64,000 nt of DNA, from positions 186,001 through 250,000 of the forward strand of contig JNKP01000004.1 of NCBI GenBank assembly GCA_000702085.1. Direction: 5' to 3'. The translations under genes were made by a program, and so were the position numbers. Within the stretch, counting starts at the first letter, position 1. Every line of letters begins with the position of its first letter. The notes beneath the pieces are model-generated. The model had not been told where the DNA came from. It searched no databases and saw only the letters and a list, made by a program, of their open reading frames with translations. Positions 7,965 through 15,920 of the stretch are shown piece after piece. This DNA comes from Lachnospiraceae bacterium P6A3. GTDB lineage: Bacteria; Bacillota; Clostridia; Lachnospirales; Lachnospiraceae.

Positions 7965-9146
7965 TTATTTACTGCATCTGCGGAAAAGAGAACCGTAAGT
8001 ATAAGTTATCTCTCCATTGTTATTAATGTCGTCTTCGAATACTTTTATTATCTTCTTACGATTATCATTCAGGAATTTCTGCTGGCCCGGATACCTCGCG
8101 CACATACGATCGAACAGTTCTTCAGCCTCTGTAAAATGCCAGGTATTTTCAAGAGTGATAAGATCCACCTTCTTGAAATACTTCTTCAGCATCTCATCAC
8201 AGGCATCCTGACCCGATTGTTCCTCATTTACGATCTCATCTATAAATGAAGAATTAAGTCCGGCTTTTTTCAGATATTCCTTGTTAAATGCATGCCATCC
8301 GTTGACCGATGCCGCATTACAGGAGAAAATTCCGCCTTTACCCAGAACCTTACTCGATCTCTCCACAAGAGCTTCGAAGTCTTTCACCTGATAACTCAGA
8401 TAGTGGGCTATGATAAGATCATATTCTTTATTCCCCGAAATCTTCTTCCATGCGCTCTCACCTTCCAGATCATCGAATTCGAGAGATATCTCCACTCCCT
8501 TCGGAAATTTGTTTTTGTTTTCCGAAACATACTTTTCGAAATCATCCGCCCAGCTTCCGTGAATGTCATAACCGAAGATCTTGCTTCCTTTAGGGATATC
8601 ATCGCGGTTATTTCTCCAGAGCTTTGCATATCCGCATCCCAGATCCAGGATCTTCATATCGGGAGAAAGATTCAGAGATTTGAATATCTTTACATACCAG
8701 TCTTCTTCCTGAGAAGTATGCTTAAGTGCATCCCAATGTCTTTCATCCGCTGCCTGATCGAGATTTATGGTTCTCACCATCTCTGCCACATCATCCCAGT
8801 CAAGATTTCCGGTATTTCTTTCGAAGGTTCTGTTTATCGCTGCGATGACTTTTTCAATGCGATACTTTTTGTCCTCCATGTTCTTAAGCTGGATTTTCAG
8901 AGCCTCTTCTACATTCGAAGCTTCTCCCTGAATGAGATTGTCCCTGATCTCTTCAAGTGAAAAACCTATCTGCTTAAGTGCCACGATCTTTTCAAGAACC
9001 TGAAGTGCCGCCGTGTCATACAGACGATAATTTCCTTCGGAATAATCCGATGGTTTGAGAAGGCCCTTCTCATCGTACAGACGAACTGCCTTCTGAGATA
9101 CGCCTGCTTTTTTTGCAATTTCCCCTGATGTCATTTTGTCGTTCAT
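7965..9146 (-). CDS. MerR-family regulator fused to a SAM-dependent methyltransferase
   Basis: A 393-residue two-domain protein. Residues 1-70 are a MerR winged helix-turn-helix (GEIAKKAGVSQKAVRLYDEK, then GNYRLYD and IGFSLEEI). A dimerisation coiled coil follows (about 75-115). From about 160 a class I methyltransferase begins with ILDLGCGYAK (motif I) and YDLIIAHYLSYQV (motif IV region), reaching the C-terminus. The methyltransferase probably acts as the effector domain, sensing or modifying a small molecule. A strong RBS (AAGGAGGTTCC) and a MerR-type promoter lie directly upstream, so autoregulation is likely. It stands alone between its promoter and a terminator. Confidence 0.85.
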   Translation of the reverse strand: MNDKMTSGEIAKKAGVSQKAVRLYDEKGLLKPSDYSEGNYRLYDTAALQVLEKIVALKQIGFSLEEIRDNLIQGEASNVEEALKIQLKNMEDKKYRIEKVIAAINRTFERNTGNLDWDDVAEMVRTINLDQAADERHWDALKHTSQEEDWYVKIFKSLNLSPDMKILDLGCGYAKLWRNNRDDIPKGSKIFGYDIHGSWADDFEKYVSENKNKFPKGVEISLEFDDLEGESAWKKISGNKEYDLIIAHYLSYQVKDFEALVERSSKVLGKGGIFSCNAASVNGWHAFNKEYLKKAGLNSSFIDEIVNEEQSGQDACDEMLKKYFKKVDLITLENTWHFTEAEELFDRMCARYPGQQKFLNDNRKKIIKVFEDDINNNGEITYTYGSLFRRCSK

Positions 9147-9172
9147 ATGGGAACCTCCTTTCTTATAATATC

Positions 9173-9203
9173 ACCTTAGAGGGTTCCCTTGGGGAAGAGT
9201 CAA
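9173..9203 (-). promoter_or_regulatory. MerR-type promoter/operator with 19-bp spacer
   Basis: On the minus strand the -35 box TTGACT (9198-9203) and a -10-like TAAGGT (9173-9178) are separated by 19 bp, the lengthened spacer typical of MerR-activated promoters. The spacer holds the dyad TTCCC-CAA-GGGAA. It lies 26 nt upstream of the MerR-methyltransferase start, so the protein probably controls its own gene. Confidence 0.75.
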
Positions 9204-9216
9204 CAACATTTTTTTA

Positions 9217-10338
9217 TTAATATCCGAGTACTTCAGATGCCTCTTTCATCAGCTCAATGATGGGCAGATGCTGGGGACAAACTCGCTCGCACTGACCGCA
9301 GCCTACGCAGTCTGATGCTTTACCTGATCTCTTCGTTAATCCGGAATAGAAATTCTTGCTTCTCCAGTCATCGGGATATCTTCGAAGTGTATTGATGGTT
9401 CTGAACACGTCAGGAATACTTATCTTCATAGGACATCCGTCACAGCAATACTTGCAGGCCGTACATCCGATCTGCGGAATCTTAAGTATCTCATCCGTCA
9501 CACGGTTTACTATTGCAAATTCTTCATCGGATAAAGGTTCGAAATTCGTAAACGTTCCGATGTTATCATTCATCTGTTCTTCGTTGGACATTCCGGACAG
9601 AATTGTCATTACTCCGGGAAGAGATCCCACAAAGCGAAGAGCCCATGAAGCTATGGATTTATCCGGTCTCTTCTTTTTAAAGATATCTTCGATCTCGGGA
9701 GTAAACCCCGCGAGTGCGCCTCCGCGAACAGGTTCCATTACAATGATCGGAATATTTCTCTCACGGAGAATGTCATACAATTCCTGAGATCTTACAACAG
9801 GATTTGTTCTGTCCAGATAGTTAAGCTGGATCTGAACGAATTCTACTTCGGGATGTTTATCGAGTATCTCCTTGAGAAGCTCGGGACTTCCGTGGAAAGA
9901 AAAACCGAAATGCCTGATCTTTCCATCAGCTTTCTTTTTTAATCCCCAATTGAAACAATCATACTTTACATATACATCGTAATTGTTTCCTTCTTCAATC
10001 GAATGCAGGAGATAGAAATCAATATAATCAACGCCCAGCTTTTCCAGCTGTTCATTAAAGATTCTTTCTACATCCTCTTCTTTTTTGACTTCCCATGCGG
10101 GAAGCTTGGTTGCGATCATAAAATCTTCTCTGGGATAACGCTTAACAAGCGCTTCCCTTGCGGCGATTTCCGACCTGCCTCCGTGATATACATAAGCCGT
10201 ATCAAAATAATTCATTCCGGCTTCCATATATTTATCAACCATTTTGCACACATGCTCATGATCGATCACCCCGTCTTTTTCCGGAAGCCTCATAAGTCCG
10301 AAGCCCAGCTTCGGCATTTTGTTCAGATCAATACCCAT
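9217..10338 (-). CDS. Aldo/keto reductase with C-terminal [4Fe-4S] ferredoxin domain
   Basis: A 373-residue protein. An aldo/keto reductase (beta/alpha)8 barrel covers about 1-270, with the catalytic Asp and Tyr in FDTAYVYHGG, Lys in ATKLPAW, and His in YLLHSIEEG. The last 100 residues hold two cysteine groups, CTACKYCCDGCP and CVGCGQCERVCP, expected to bind iron-sulfur clusters. This is a common anaerobe architecture (from family knowledge), probably a cytoplasmic oxidoreductase that can exchange electrons with ferredoxin as well as NAD(P)H. The substrate is unknown. It is followed after 12 nt on its upstream side by the DUF3737 gene, so the two may be co-transcribed. Confidence 0.88.
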   Translation of the reverse strand: MGIDLNKMPKLGFGLMRLPEKDGVIDHEHVCKMVDKYMEAGMNYFDTAYVYHGGRSEIAAREALVKRYPREDFMIATKLPAWEVKKEEDVERIFNEQLEKLGVDYIDFYLLHSIEEGNNYDVYVKYDCFNWGLKKKADGKIRHFGFSFHGSPELLKEILDKHPEVEFVQIQLNYLDRTNPVVRSQELYDILRERNIPIIVMEPVRGGALAGFTPEIEDIFKKKRPDKSIASWALRFVGSLPGVMTILSGMSNEEQMNDNIGTFTNFEPLSDEEFAIVNRVTDEILKIPQIGCTACKYCCDGCPMKISIPDVFRTINTLRRYPDDWRSKNFYSGLTKRSGKASDCVGCGQCERVCPQHLPIIELMKEASEVLGY

Positions 10339-10350
10339 ACATTTACCCCG

Positions 10351-11181
10351 TTAATTTGTTTTGATAACACCCTTTGCATTAGGATCATCCATTATGATCT
10401 CTCCTACTTCCGGTAAAGTAATTGTTCCGGAAAGAGGATTCTTGATACTGATCATAGGTGTGGTTACCGTTGCCTCAACATCGGATTTTTCGAAAGCAAG
10501 ATCCGCATCAAGCATCATACAATTGATCAGTTTCAGATTCCTGCAATAGCAAAGAGGCTGCGTTCCGCTGATGGTACAGTTTTCAAATGTCACATTCTCG
10601 CAGTACCACGCAAGGTACTCACCGTTAATAACTGAATTTCTTACCACTACATTCTTCGCATGCCAGAATGCATCCTTGGTATTGAAATTGCAATTCTCGA
10701 AAACGGAATCGGTTATGTATTGGAATGAATACTTTCCCTTCAGTGATACATTTTCAAACTTAAGATTATTCGAACGCATCATGAAGTATTCGCTCTCGGC
10801 ACTTGAGTCTTTCATCTCGATCCCGTTTACCGACCAGCCGAATTCCGGTGATATGATATCGCAGGCCTGTATCCTGATATCCGAACATTCTCTGAGAGCT
10901 TTGATGCCGTGCATCTTAGTATCTGTGATCGTTGCGTTATTCGTATACCACAAAGCAGCCCTGCACTTATCGGTCATCTCACTACCGGAGATTGTCAGAT
11001 TATCATCATGCCAGAAGGGATATCTGAGATTAAAAAAGCAATCCTTAACCTCAATATTCCTTCCTTCTTTAAACGCACTCTCTCCGTCGGCGGGACCGTC
11101 GAATCTGCAATCACTTACCACAATCCCGTCACTTCCGTAGAGAGCTCTTTCTTCATCAAATGTCTGTCCGCTGATTATCAT
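10351..11181 (-). CDS. DUF3737-like parallel beta-helix protein
   Basis: A 276-residue protein made almost entirely of short repeats of the form N-x-x-hydrophobic-x-x-hydrophobic-x-hydrophobic (for example VTFENCTISG, LKFENVSLKG, LKLINCMML). That pattern predicts a right-handed parallel beta-helix. The sequence resembles the DUF3737 family (recognised by eye). There is no signal peptide or membrane segment, so it should be cytoplasmic. It sits between an iron alcohol dehydrogenase and a ferredoxin-type aldo/keto reductase, spaced 15 and 12 nt. Function is unknown. Confidence 0.75.
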   Translation of the reverse strand: MIISGQTFDEERALYGSDGIVVSDCRFDGPADGESAFKEGRNIEVKDCFFNLRYPFWHDDNLTISGSEMTDKCRAALWYTNNATITDTKMHGIKALRECSDIRIQACDIISPEFGWSVNGIEMKDSSAESEYFMMRSNNLKFENVSLKGKYSFQYITDSVFENCNFNTKDAFWHAKNVVVRNSVINGEYLAWYCENVTFENCTISGTQPLCYCRNLKLINCMMLDADLAFEKSDVEATVTTPMISIKNPLSGTITLPEVGEIIMDDPNAKGVIKTN

Positions 11182-11196
11182 ATATATATCCTCTGG

Positions 11197-12372
11197 TTAA
11201 ACCATCATCTTATAGATCTCGGCGCACTCTTTTTCGTTGAGTGTGATAAATCCGGAGATGGTTCCTTTTCTTCCGTCGCCGTTGCAGAGTACATCAACAA
11301 GCTTGGGAATATCCTCTTCCTTTGCACCGAGTTCTTCAAAATTCTTAGGCATTCCGATAGAGATAAGGAAGTTTCTGAATGCCTCGATACCTGCCTTTGC
11401 CGTTACTTCGGGATGTGCAAAATCCATCTGGCATCCCCATACTCTTACCGCAACCTGGGCAAATCTCATAACGTTGTGGCTCATTTCGTAAGTAAATACC
11501 GCGGGCATGGTAACCGCAAGTCCTGCACCGTGTGCGCAGTCATAAAGAGCTGAGAGCTCATGTTCGATGGTGTGGCTGAGCCAGTCCTGGCTTCTTCCTA
11601 CACCAACTGCGTTGGTGTGAGCCATAGTTCCTGCCCACATGATATTTGCTCTTGCTTCATAATTGTTGGGATCCGCAATAACTCTGGGGCCTTCGTGTAC
11701 CATTGTAAGGAGAAGTGCCTCAATAAGTCTGTCGGTTACTTCAACCTCCTCGGAATTGGTCAGATATCTCTCATAAAGGTGAGCCATGATATCCGTAATT
11801 CCCGCTGCGGTCTGATATGCGGGAAGTGTCTGGGTAAGGGCGGGATTCAGGATACTGAACTTGGGTCTGATTGCATCGGATCCGGCTCCGCGCTTGAACA
11901 TTCCCTCTTCCTTGGTAATAACGGAGTCTCCGCTTCCTTCACTTCCTGCTGCTGCAATGGTAAGAACGGTTCCTACGGGAAGGGCGGTTTCAATTCTCTT
12001 TCCCTGATAGAAATCCCAGAAATCTCCGTCATAAGGCACGCCTGCTGCTATTGCCTTGGATGAGTCGATGGCACTTCCTCCGCCTACCGCAAGTATGAAA
12101 TCAACCTTTTCTTTTCTGCAAAGGTCGATTCCTTCATATACAAGTCCGCTTCTGGGATTGGGCTTAACCCCTCCCAGCTCTACGTACTCTACGCCCGCTT
12201 TCTCAAGTGATTTCTTTACTCTGTCCAGCAGTCCCGAACGAACCACACTTCCGCCGCCGTAATGAATGAGGACTTTGTTTCCGCCGAATCTCTTAACGCA
12301 TGCTCCGGCCTTCTCCTCAGAATCTTTTCCGAATATAAAACAAGTGGGTGAATAGAATGAAAAATTCTCCAT
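11197..12372 (-). CDS. Iron-containing alcohol dehydrogenase (YqhD/BdhA type)
   Basis: A 391-residue NAD(P)H-dependent alcohol/aldehyde dehydrogenase. The cofactor site GGGSAIDSSKAIAAG, the metal-site Asp and His in TDIMAHLYERY, and two further His in HTIEHELSALYDCAHGAG are all present. The frame stays open to 12507, but that extension runs through a terminator hairpin at 12466-12493. The ATG at 12372 has a good RBS (GGAAAGGAAAG) and the usual N-terminus (MENFSFYSPT). It probably reduces C3-C5 aldehydes to alcohols to reoxidise NAD(P)H, with substrate range inferred from the family. Confidence 0.88.
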   Translation of the reverse strand: MENFSFYSPTCFIFGKDSEEKAGACVKRFGGNKVLIHYGGGSVVRSGLLDRVKKSLEKAGVEYVELGGVKPNPRSGLVYEGIDLCRKEKVDFILAVGGGSAIDSSKAIAAGVPYDGDFWDFYQGKRIETALPVGTVLTIAAAGSEGSGDSVITKEEGMFKRGAGSDAIRPKFSILNPALTQTLPAYQTAAGITDIMAHLYERYLTNSEEVEVTDRLIEALLLTMVHEGPRVIADPNNYEARANIMWAGTMAHTNAVGVGRSQDWLSHTIEHELSALYDCAHGAGLAVTMPAVFTYEMSHNVMRFAQVAVRVWGCQMDFAHPEVTAKAGIEAFRNFLISIGMPKNFEELGAKEEDIPKLVDVLCNGDGRKGTISGFITLNEKECAEIYKMMV

Positions 12373-12400
12373 AAATCTTTCCTTTCCGCCGACTGTGGCT

Positions 12401-12415
12401 ATACATGTTATGTAT
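12401..12415. promoter_or_regulatory. 15-bp inverted repeat upstream of the iron alcohol dehydrogenase
   Basis: ATACATGTTATGTAT is a perfect dyad (6-bp arms, 3-nt centre) 29 nt upstream of the alcohol dehydrogenase start, in the expected promoter/leader region. It could be a repressor site. No regulator is assigned. Confidence 0.35.
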
Positions 12416-12465
12416 TTAGGATAACATTGCCGTTCCCACTGCACTAACGGTATTTTGTAAAAAAA

Positions 12466-12493
12466 GGACCGCTTTTTGTTCTTAAAACGGTCC
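12466..12493 (-). terminator. Rho-independent terminator after the AlkZ-related gene
   Basis: Stem GGACCG / CGGTCC with a 16-nt loop, and T-runs on both strands (TTTTTTT after the stem on the minus strand). It ends the ybaK / MBL / AlkZ-like operon 18 nt beyond the stop at 12512. Confidence 0.8.
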
Positions 12494-12511
12494 ATTTTTT
12501 GATTCATACCT

Positions 12512-13204
12512 TTATTTCAGCACTTTTCTGATCTGAGCCTCATCCGCATCCGGAATGATCTTCTTCATATGAGTCACTATCCTTTCCAGCGATTCCTCGG
12601 GGCTTCTTTTATAGACTTTATCGGTAAACTTCTTACCCATGTACTTTTCGGGAGTGGTATATTCCGCTATACCCCAGCCGTATTCATTACCGAATTTGTC
12701 CTTGGCATGGGTAAAGTTACTTGTGATCACGTAACACTGCTTCTGAAGACGGGTTATTGAAGAATCAAATCCTTTTTTCCCGCCCTTACGGTAATTTCCT
12801 ATCTCCTTAAGCTCCTTTGACAGTATCGGGGCATTCTCGTCTACAAGTTCGAAGAGAGTCTTATCATTATAGGAAGCCAGTCCGTCCTCATACCTTGCGT
12901 CAAAGTCATATCCGTCCCGCCTGTAATTGGCAAAATCCGGAAACCACTCACTGCTTATATACACTGCCTTGTTTGCAAGGAATTTTCCGTAGGCACACTT
13001 TGTTTTCCTGATAACGGGTCCTTTCCACTCCCAGGCTTCCCATGGATCGGAATCGTAATACCAGCATCCGTCAGCAATGTGTTCTTCCAAAGAAAAGCCC
13101 TCTATGTCTCCCGCAAAAAAAGGAACGAATCCGAATTCTTTTACGGCAGCTGCCAGCTCTTCCATGGAGCCTATCTCAAAAGTGTCACTGTAAGTTCTGT
13201 TCAT
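12512..13204 (-). CDS. AlkZ-related uncharacterised protein
   Basis: A 230-residue soluble protein. The central segment PWEAWEWKGPVIRK and the following YGKFLANKAVYISSEWFPDF resemble the AlkZ/YcaQ-like family of DNA-glycosylase winged-helix proteins; this is from memory. The full AlkZ glycosylase is longer (about 400 residues), so this is at most a partial or divergent member. Its start overlaps the stop of the metallo-beta-lactamase gene (ATGA), making it the last gene of a three-gene operon. Activity is not established. Confidence 0.55.
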   Translation of the reverse strand: MNRTYSDTFEIGSMEELAAAVKEFGFVPFFAGDIEGFSLEEHIADGCWYYDSDPWEAWEWKGPVIRKTKCAYGKFLANKAVYISSEWFPDFANYRRDGYDFDARYEDGLASYNDKTLFELVDENAPILSKELKEIGNYRKGGKKGFDSSITRLQKQCYVITSNFTHAKDKFGNEYGWGIAEYTTPEKYMGKKFTDKVYKRSPEESLERIVTHMKKIIPDADEAQIRKVLK

Positions 13205-14037
13205 AATATGATCTCATCTCCGGAATGAACGTAGATGAGTTTATCTCCCATCACTGCTTTCATGATATCAAAAGCTTCAACTCCCGTACAATGACAAGTG
13301 TAGAAAACTGTGGGATAATCACTGAGTTTCCGGGCGATATCTTCGATCTCTTTTACCTGATCCTCTCTGTAGGGAGTCTTCTTCATCAGATGGAATCCGC
13401 TTATGACGGCACCCGGAGCTTTTCCGTACTTTTCAATATAAGCATCCATGATGCTCAGAATACCGTTGTGGGCACATCCGCCCATAAGTACGCTCTTTCC
13501 TCCCTCGGTCAAAACAAGGAAATGCTCATGTCTGAAGTCATCACGCACAAGCTCCCCACCTGTTTTCATCAGAAGTCTTTTATTGGTAAAGGGCAGCTCA
13601 TGAGTTCTGCTTTTTATCGTAAACAGCTCGATCCCGTCACCGATAACGAAGTCCCCGGAAATCTTCATAACCTGCGAAAGTTCTGCAATGCTCTTGTCTA
13701 TACCGATGTATCTGTAACGGTCTCCTTCGGCACTTTCTCCGTCATCGGCATAGTAATCTCCCAGGGCAAGATCCTGCATATATATCTCCGCATGATCGTT
13801 GACCTTCGAAAAAGGAATTATGCCTCCCGAATGATCGTAGTGGCCGTGACTTAAGATGACCGTATCAACCGTTCCGAGATCTACTCCCAAAGACCCGGCA
13901 TTTTTCAGAGTATCCTCCGAAGGACCCAGATCCATCAGAATCTTCCGATCACCTTTTTCTATATAGAAGGAAAGACCGTGTGCATAGATGCATCCTGCCT
14001 TACCTTCCGTATTTTCGATCAGATTAACTATTCTCAT
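13201..14037 (-). CDS. Metallo-beta-lactamase-fold hydrolase
   Basis: A 278-residue MBL-fold protein starting MRIVNLIENTEG. The metal motif is LSHGHYDHSGG (HxHxDH), with later ligands expected in GGCAHNG (first His) and SGFHLMKK (second His). Database entries for this shape often read 7,8-dihydropterin-6-methyl-4-aminobenzene-phosphate synthase-like, but no specific reaction can be read. The frame is open further upstream to 14130, but the ATG at 14037 has GGGAAG before it and overlaps the ybaK stop by only 14 nt, as in coupled genes. Confidence 0.82.
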   Translation of the reverse strand: MRIVNLIENTEGKAGCIYAHGLSFYIEKGDRKILMDLGPSEDTLKNAGSLGVDLGTVDTVILSHGHYDHSGGIIPFSKVNDHAEIYMQDLALGDYYADDGESAEGDRYRYIGIDKSIAELSQVMKISGDFVIGDGIELFTIKSRTHELPFTNKRLLMKTGGELVRDDFRHEHFLVLTEGGKSVLMGGCAHNGILSIMDAYIEKYGKAPGAVISGFHLMKKTPYREDQVKEIEDIARKLSDYPTVFYTCHCTGVEAFDIMKAVMGDKLIYVHSGDEIIL

Positions 14038-14509
14038 CAGCTTCCCAGCCTTTGCATACGTCGCACCATCCCAGTGCGCCGGATGCTTTCTCAAGTTCAT
14101 CGGGAGTGAGCTTAACCGAAGTAAAATCATTTCCTCCCGCGGGATGAACGTACTCGAATCTCTTCATTGATATATCCAGCCATACCGGAATGTCTTCTTT
14201 AATCCCGAAGGGACATACACCGCCCGGGAGAAATCCTATCAGTTCTTCAACCATATCTCTGGGCACCATTGAAGGCTTGGTATGAAACTTTGCTTTGAAC
14301 TTGGAGCTGTTAACTCTTCCGTCACCCGCCATTACAACAATGACCGGTTTATCATCTACGATAAAAGAAAGAGTTTTGGCAATCTCCGCTTCACTGCATC
14401 CGATCTGCCGGGCCGCATGCTCAACTGTATCTATGGTCTCTGAGTGGTCCTCGATGCGGTCTTCAAATCCTTTGTCCCTAAGGAACTCTGCTACTTTTTC
14501 ATTTCTCAT
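14024..14509 (-). CDS. YbaK/EbsC-family aminoacyl-tRNA deacylase (prolyl-tRNA editing domain)
   Basis: A 161-residue editing-domain protein. Features of the family are the early VEHAARQIGC segment, KTLSFIVDDKPVIVVMAGD with the conserved Lys, and the C-terminal GGVCPFGIKE loop. Such proteins hydrolyse mischarged aminoacyl-tRNAs in the cytoplasm, Cys-tRNA(Pro) in the case of YbaK. First gene of a three-gene operon; an extended -10 (TGGTATAAT) lies 41 nt upstream. Confidence 0.88.
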   Translation of the reverse strand: MRNEKVAEFLRDKGFEDRIEDHSETIDTVEHAARQIGCSEAEIAKTLSFIVDDKPVIVVMAGDGRVNSSKFKAKFHTKPSMVPRDMVEELIGFLPGGVCPFGIKEDIPVWLDISMKRFEYVHPAGGNDFTSVKLTPDELEKASGALGWCDVCKGWEADENS

Positions 14510-14549
14510 GGCTGTAAACCGTCTTCCTTTATGATAATCATGCCCGTTT

Positions 14550-14558
14550 ATTATACCA
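14550..14558 (-). promoter_or_regulatory. Extended -10 promoter for the ybaK operon
   Basis: TGGTATAAT on the minus strand: a perfect -10 hexamer (14550-14555) with the TG extension and no clear -35 box, 41 nt upstream of the ybaK-like start. Confidence 0.6.
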
Positions 14559-14564
14559 TGAAAT

Positions 14565-14599
14565 GAACCGGGGAGACGGTTCCCTCGTTCTCCCGGTTC
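14565..14599. terminator. Stem-loop between rsgA and the ybaK operon
   Basis: Arms GAACCGGGGAG and CTCCCGGTTC pair with a single-base bulge. It lies 14 nt past the rsgA stop. The T-run is weak on both strands, so termination efficiency is uncertain. Confidence 0.5.
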
Positions 14600-14612
14600 A
14601 CTGACATCAGGC

Positions 14613-15638
14613 TTAATAGATATTGTTCATATCCTTGAATTTCTTTGCTTCCTTAGCCCACATGGATATCTTCTTTTTCTTGGCATAATTCCGCTGATTC
14701 TCGGTTCCGAGAGACTTATACAGCATATACCTTTCTTCAGACAGCTCTCCGCTTTCGATGGCCGCTTTTATTGCGCATCCCGGCTCAGTATCATGCCTGC
14801 AGTCACTGAACCTGCACATATGCTCAAGCTCCACTATGTCGGAAAAGGTCTCATCTATTCCTTCTTGGGTCTCCGCCATACCGATCTCTCTCATACCCGG
14901 AGTGTCGATCACCGAAACACCGTTTTTCAGTTTGATCAGCTGTCTGTGTGTGGTGGTGTGCTTACCGGTCGAATCGGATTCTCTTACTTCCGATGTTTTC
15001 ATTACTTCCCCACCGGACAATGAATTGATAAGTGTGGACTTTCCCGCACCGGATGAACCCATGAGGCATATTGTTACTCCGGGTTTCATGTATTCTTCCA
15101 GTTCATCCGTTCCGATTCCGTATATTGCCGAGATTGCATGAACCCTTACTTTATCGGAAATGGATTCCACTTCTCTTATATATCTTCCGGGATTGGAGCA
15201 CAGATCCGATTTCGTCAGAACCACAACGGGGACCGATCCGCCCTGAAGCACCACGCTCACATATCTTGCTATTCTGTTATACGAATAGTCTTCATTAAGA
15301 GACGTGATGATAAATGTGTAATCCACATTTGCCACCATATACTGCATAACCGCAGTCTTGGCCTGGTCCGGTCTTTGAAGCAGGTTCTTTCTTTCGCATA
15401 CACCGAGTATCATCGATTCCCCCACAGGGTTATACCGGAACACCACATAGTCTCCCACAACAGGAAGACTCTCCGTTTCTTCTCCGTAAAAACTTCCTTT
15501 GAGCTTTCCCGGAATCTCTTCATCTTCATATCCGATGATAAAGCTGTTTTTTTGAACCGACATAATTCTGCCGGTCAGTTCTTCGTTTTGATTGATTATT
15601 ATTTTACTCAATTTTGATTCTCCATAAATGTGATTCAT
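14613..15638 (-). CDS. rsgA: Ribosome small-subunit-dependent GTPase A
   Basis: A 341-residue circularly permuted GTPase that checks late 30S assembly. An N-terminal OB fold (about 15-85) is followed by permuted G motifs: VVLTKSDL (G4), GSSGAGKSTLIN (P-loop, G1) and DTPGMRE (G3). The C-terminal zinc-binding set CRFSDCRHDTEPGC is complete. Length is somewhat above the family's 290-300 because of a longer N-terminus. It is a single gene; a mini-gene with its own terminator lies upstream. Confidence 0.93.
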   Translation of the reverse strand: MNHIYGESKLSKIIINQNEELTGRIMSVQKNSFIIGYEDEEIPGKLKGSFYGEETESLPVVGDYVVFRYNPVGESMILGVCERKNLLQRPDQAKTAVMQYMVANVDYTFIITSLNEDYSYNRIARYVSVVLQGGSVPVVVLTKSDLCSNPGRYIREVESISDKVRVHAISAIYGIGTDELEEYMKPGVTICLMGSSGAGKSTLINSLSGGEVMKTSEVRESDSTGKHTTTHRQLIKLKNGVSVIDTPGMREIGMAETQEGIDETFSDIVELEHMCRFSDCRHDTEPGCAIKAAIESGELSEERYMLYKSLGTENQRNYAKKKKISMWAKEAKKFKDMNNIY

Positions 15639-15680
15639 AGTATGGAGACCATCAGCTCAGATGCCCTTTGGGCAAAAGAA

Positions 15681-15704
15681 AACCGTGACTGTAAAGCCAC
15701 GGTT
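15681..15704 (-). terminator. Terminator of the 21-codon mini-gene
   Basis: Stem AACCGTG / CACGGTT, extendable by G-T and C-G pairs, followed on the minus strand by TTCTTTT. It lies 22 nt past the mini-gene stop and 43 nt before rsgA, so it ends a short transcript of about 140 nt. Confidence 0.75.
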
Positions 15705-15726
15705 CAGATATCATTTCATTTTAAGA

Positions 15727-15792
15727 TCAATGAGCATAAACCGAGGTCGTCATACTATATTCGTTTGTGGTAACTATTCTGTTTACAAACAT
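15727..15792 (-). CDS. 21-residue small protein or leader peptide in its own transcription unit
   Basis: An ATG-initiated frame encoding MFVNRIVTTNEY followed by nine more residues ending SVYAH, closed by TGA. Upstream are GCGAGGT as Shine-Dalgarno at normal spacing and a near-consensus promoter (TTGACA-17-TATTCT). A terminator stem follows 22 nt after the stop. The combination of promoter, RBS, ORF and terminator in a 180-nt gap argues for a real gene. It may be a standalone peptide, a leader peptide that controls read-through into rsgA, or an sRNA with incidental coding. It has no run of one regulatory amino acid, which weighs against classic attenuation. Confidence 0.5.
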   Translation of the reverse strand: MFVNRIVTTNEYSMTTSVYAH

Positions 15793-15829
15793 TAAAACTA
15801 CCTCGCTTTCTTTTTTATTTTGTGAGTTA

Positions 15830-15858
15830 AGAATATCAGCGTAAGTAAATAATGTCAA
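15830..15858 (-). promoter_or_regulatory. Strong sigma-A promoter of the 21-codon mini-gene
   Basis: Perfect -35 TTGACA at 15853-15858, 17-bp spacer, -10 TATTCT at 15830-15835, minus strand. Predicted start of transcription near 15823, about 30 nt before the ATG. Confidence 0.75.
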
Positions 15859-15860
15859 CA

Positions 15861-15889
15861 AAAAGGTGACCGCTACGCGATCACCTTTT
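15861..15889 (-). terminator. Terminator after trpB
   Basis: Thirteen-base-pair near-perfect stem (AAAAGGTGATCGC against GCGGTCACCTTTT, one G-T pair) with a 3-nt loop and T-runs at both ends. It lies 31 nt beyond the trpB stop. Confidence 0.88.
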
Positions 15890-15920
15890 CTATATTAAAG
15901 GAAGTTATGAAAAAGCAAAA

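Noticed and set aside
8292-8960. Plus-strand 222-codon frame
   Set aside because: Antisense shadow of the MerR-methyltransferase gene, with no RBS or recognisable domain.
12372-12507. N-terminal extension of the iron alcohol dehydrogenase
   Set aside because: It crosses a terminator hairpin, lacks an RBS, and the internal ATG has a good RBS and the family N-terminus.
14038-14130. N-terminal extension of the metallo-beta-lactamase gene
   Set aside because: It would overlap the upstream gene by about 100 nt; the internal ATG has a proper RBS and typical start.
14571-14583. GGGAGACGGTTCC as another copy of the GGGGACGG repeat family
   Set aside because: It is only weakly similar and part of a different hairpin, so the match may be chance.
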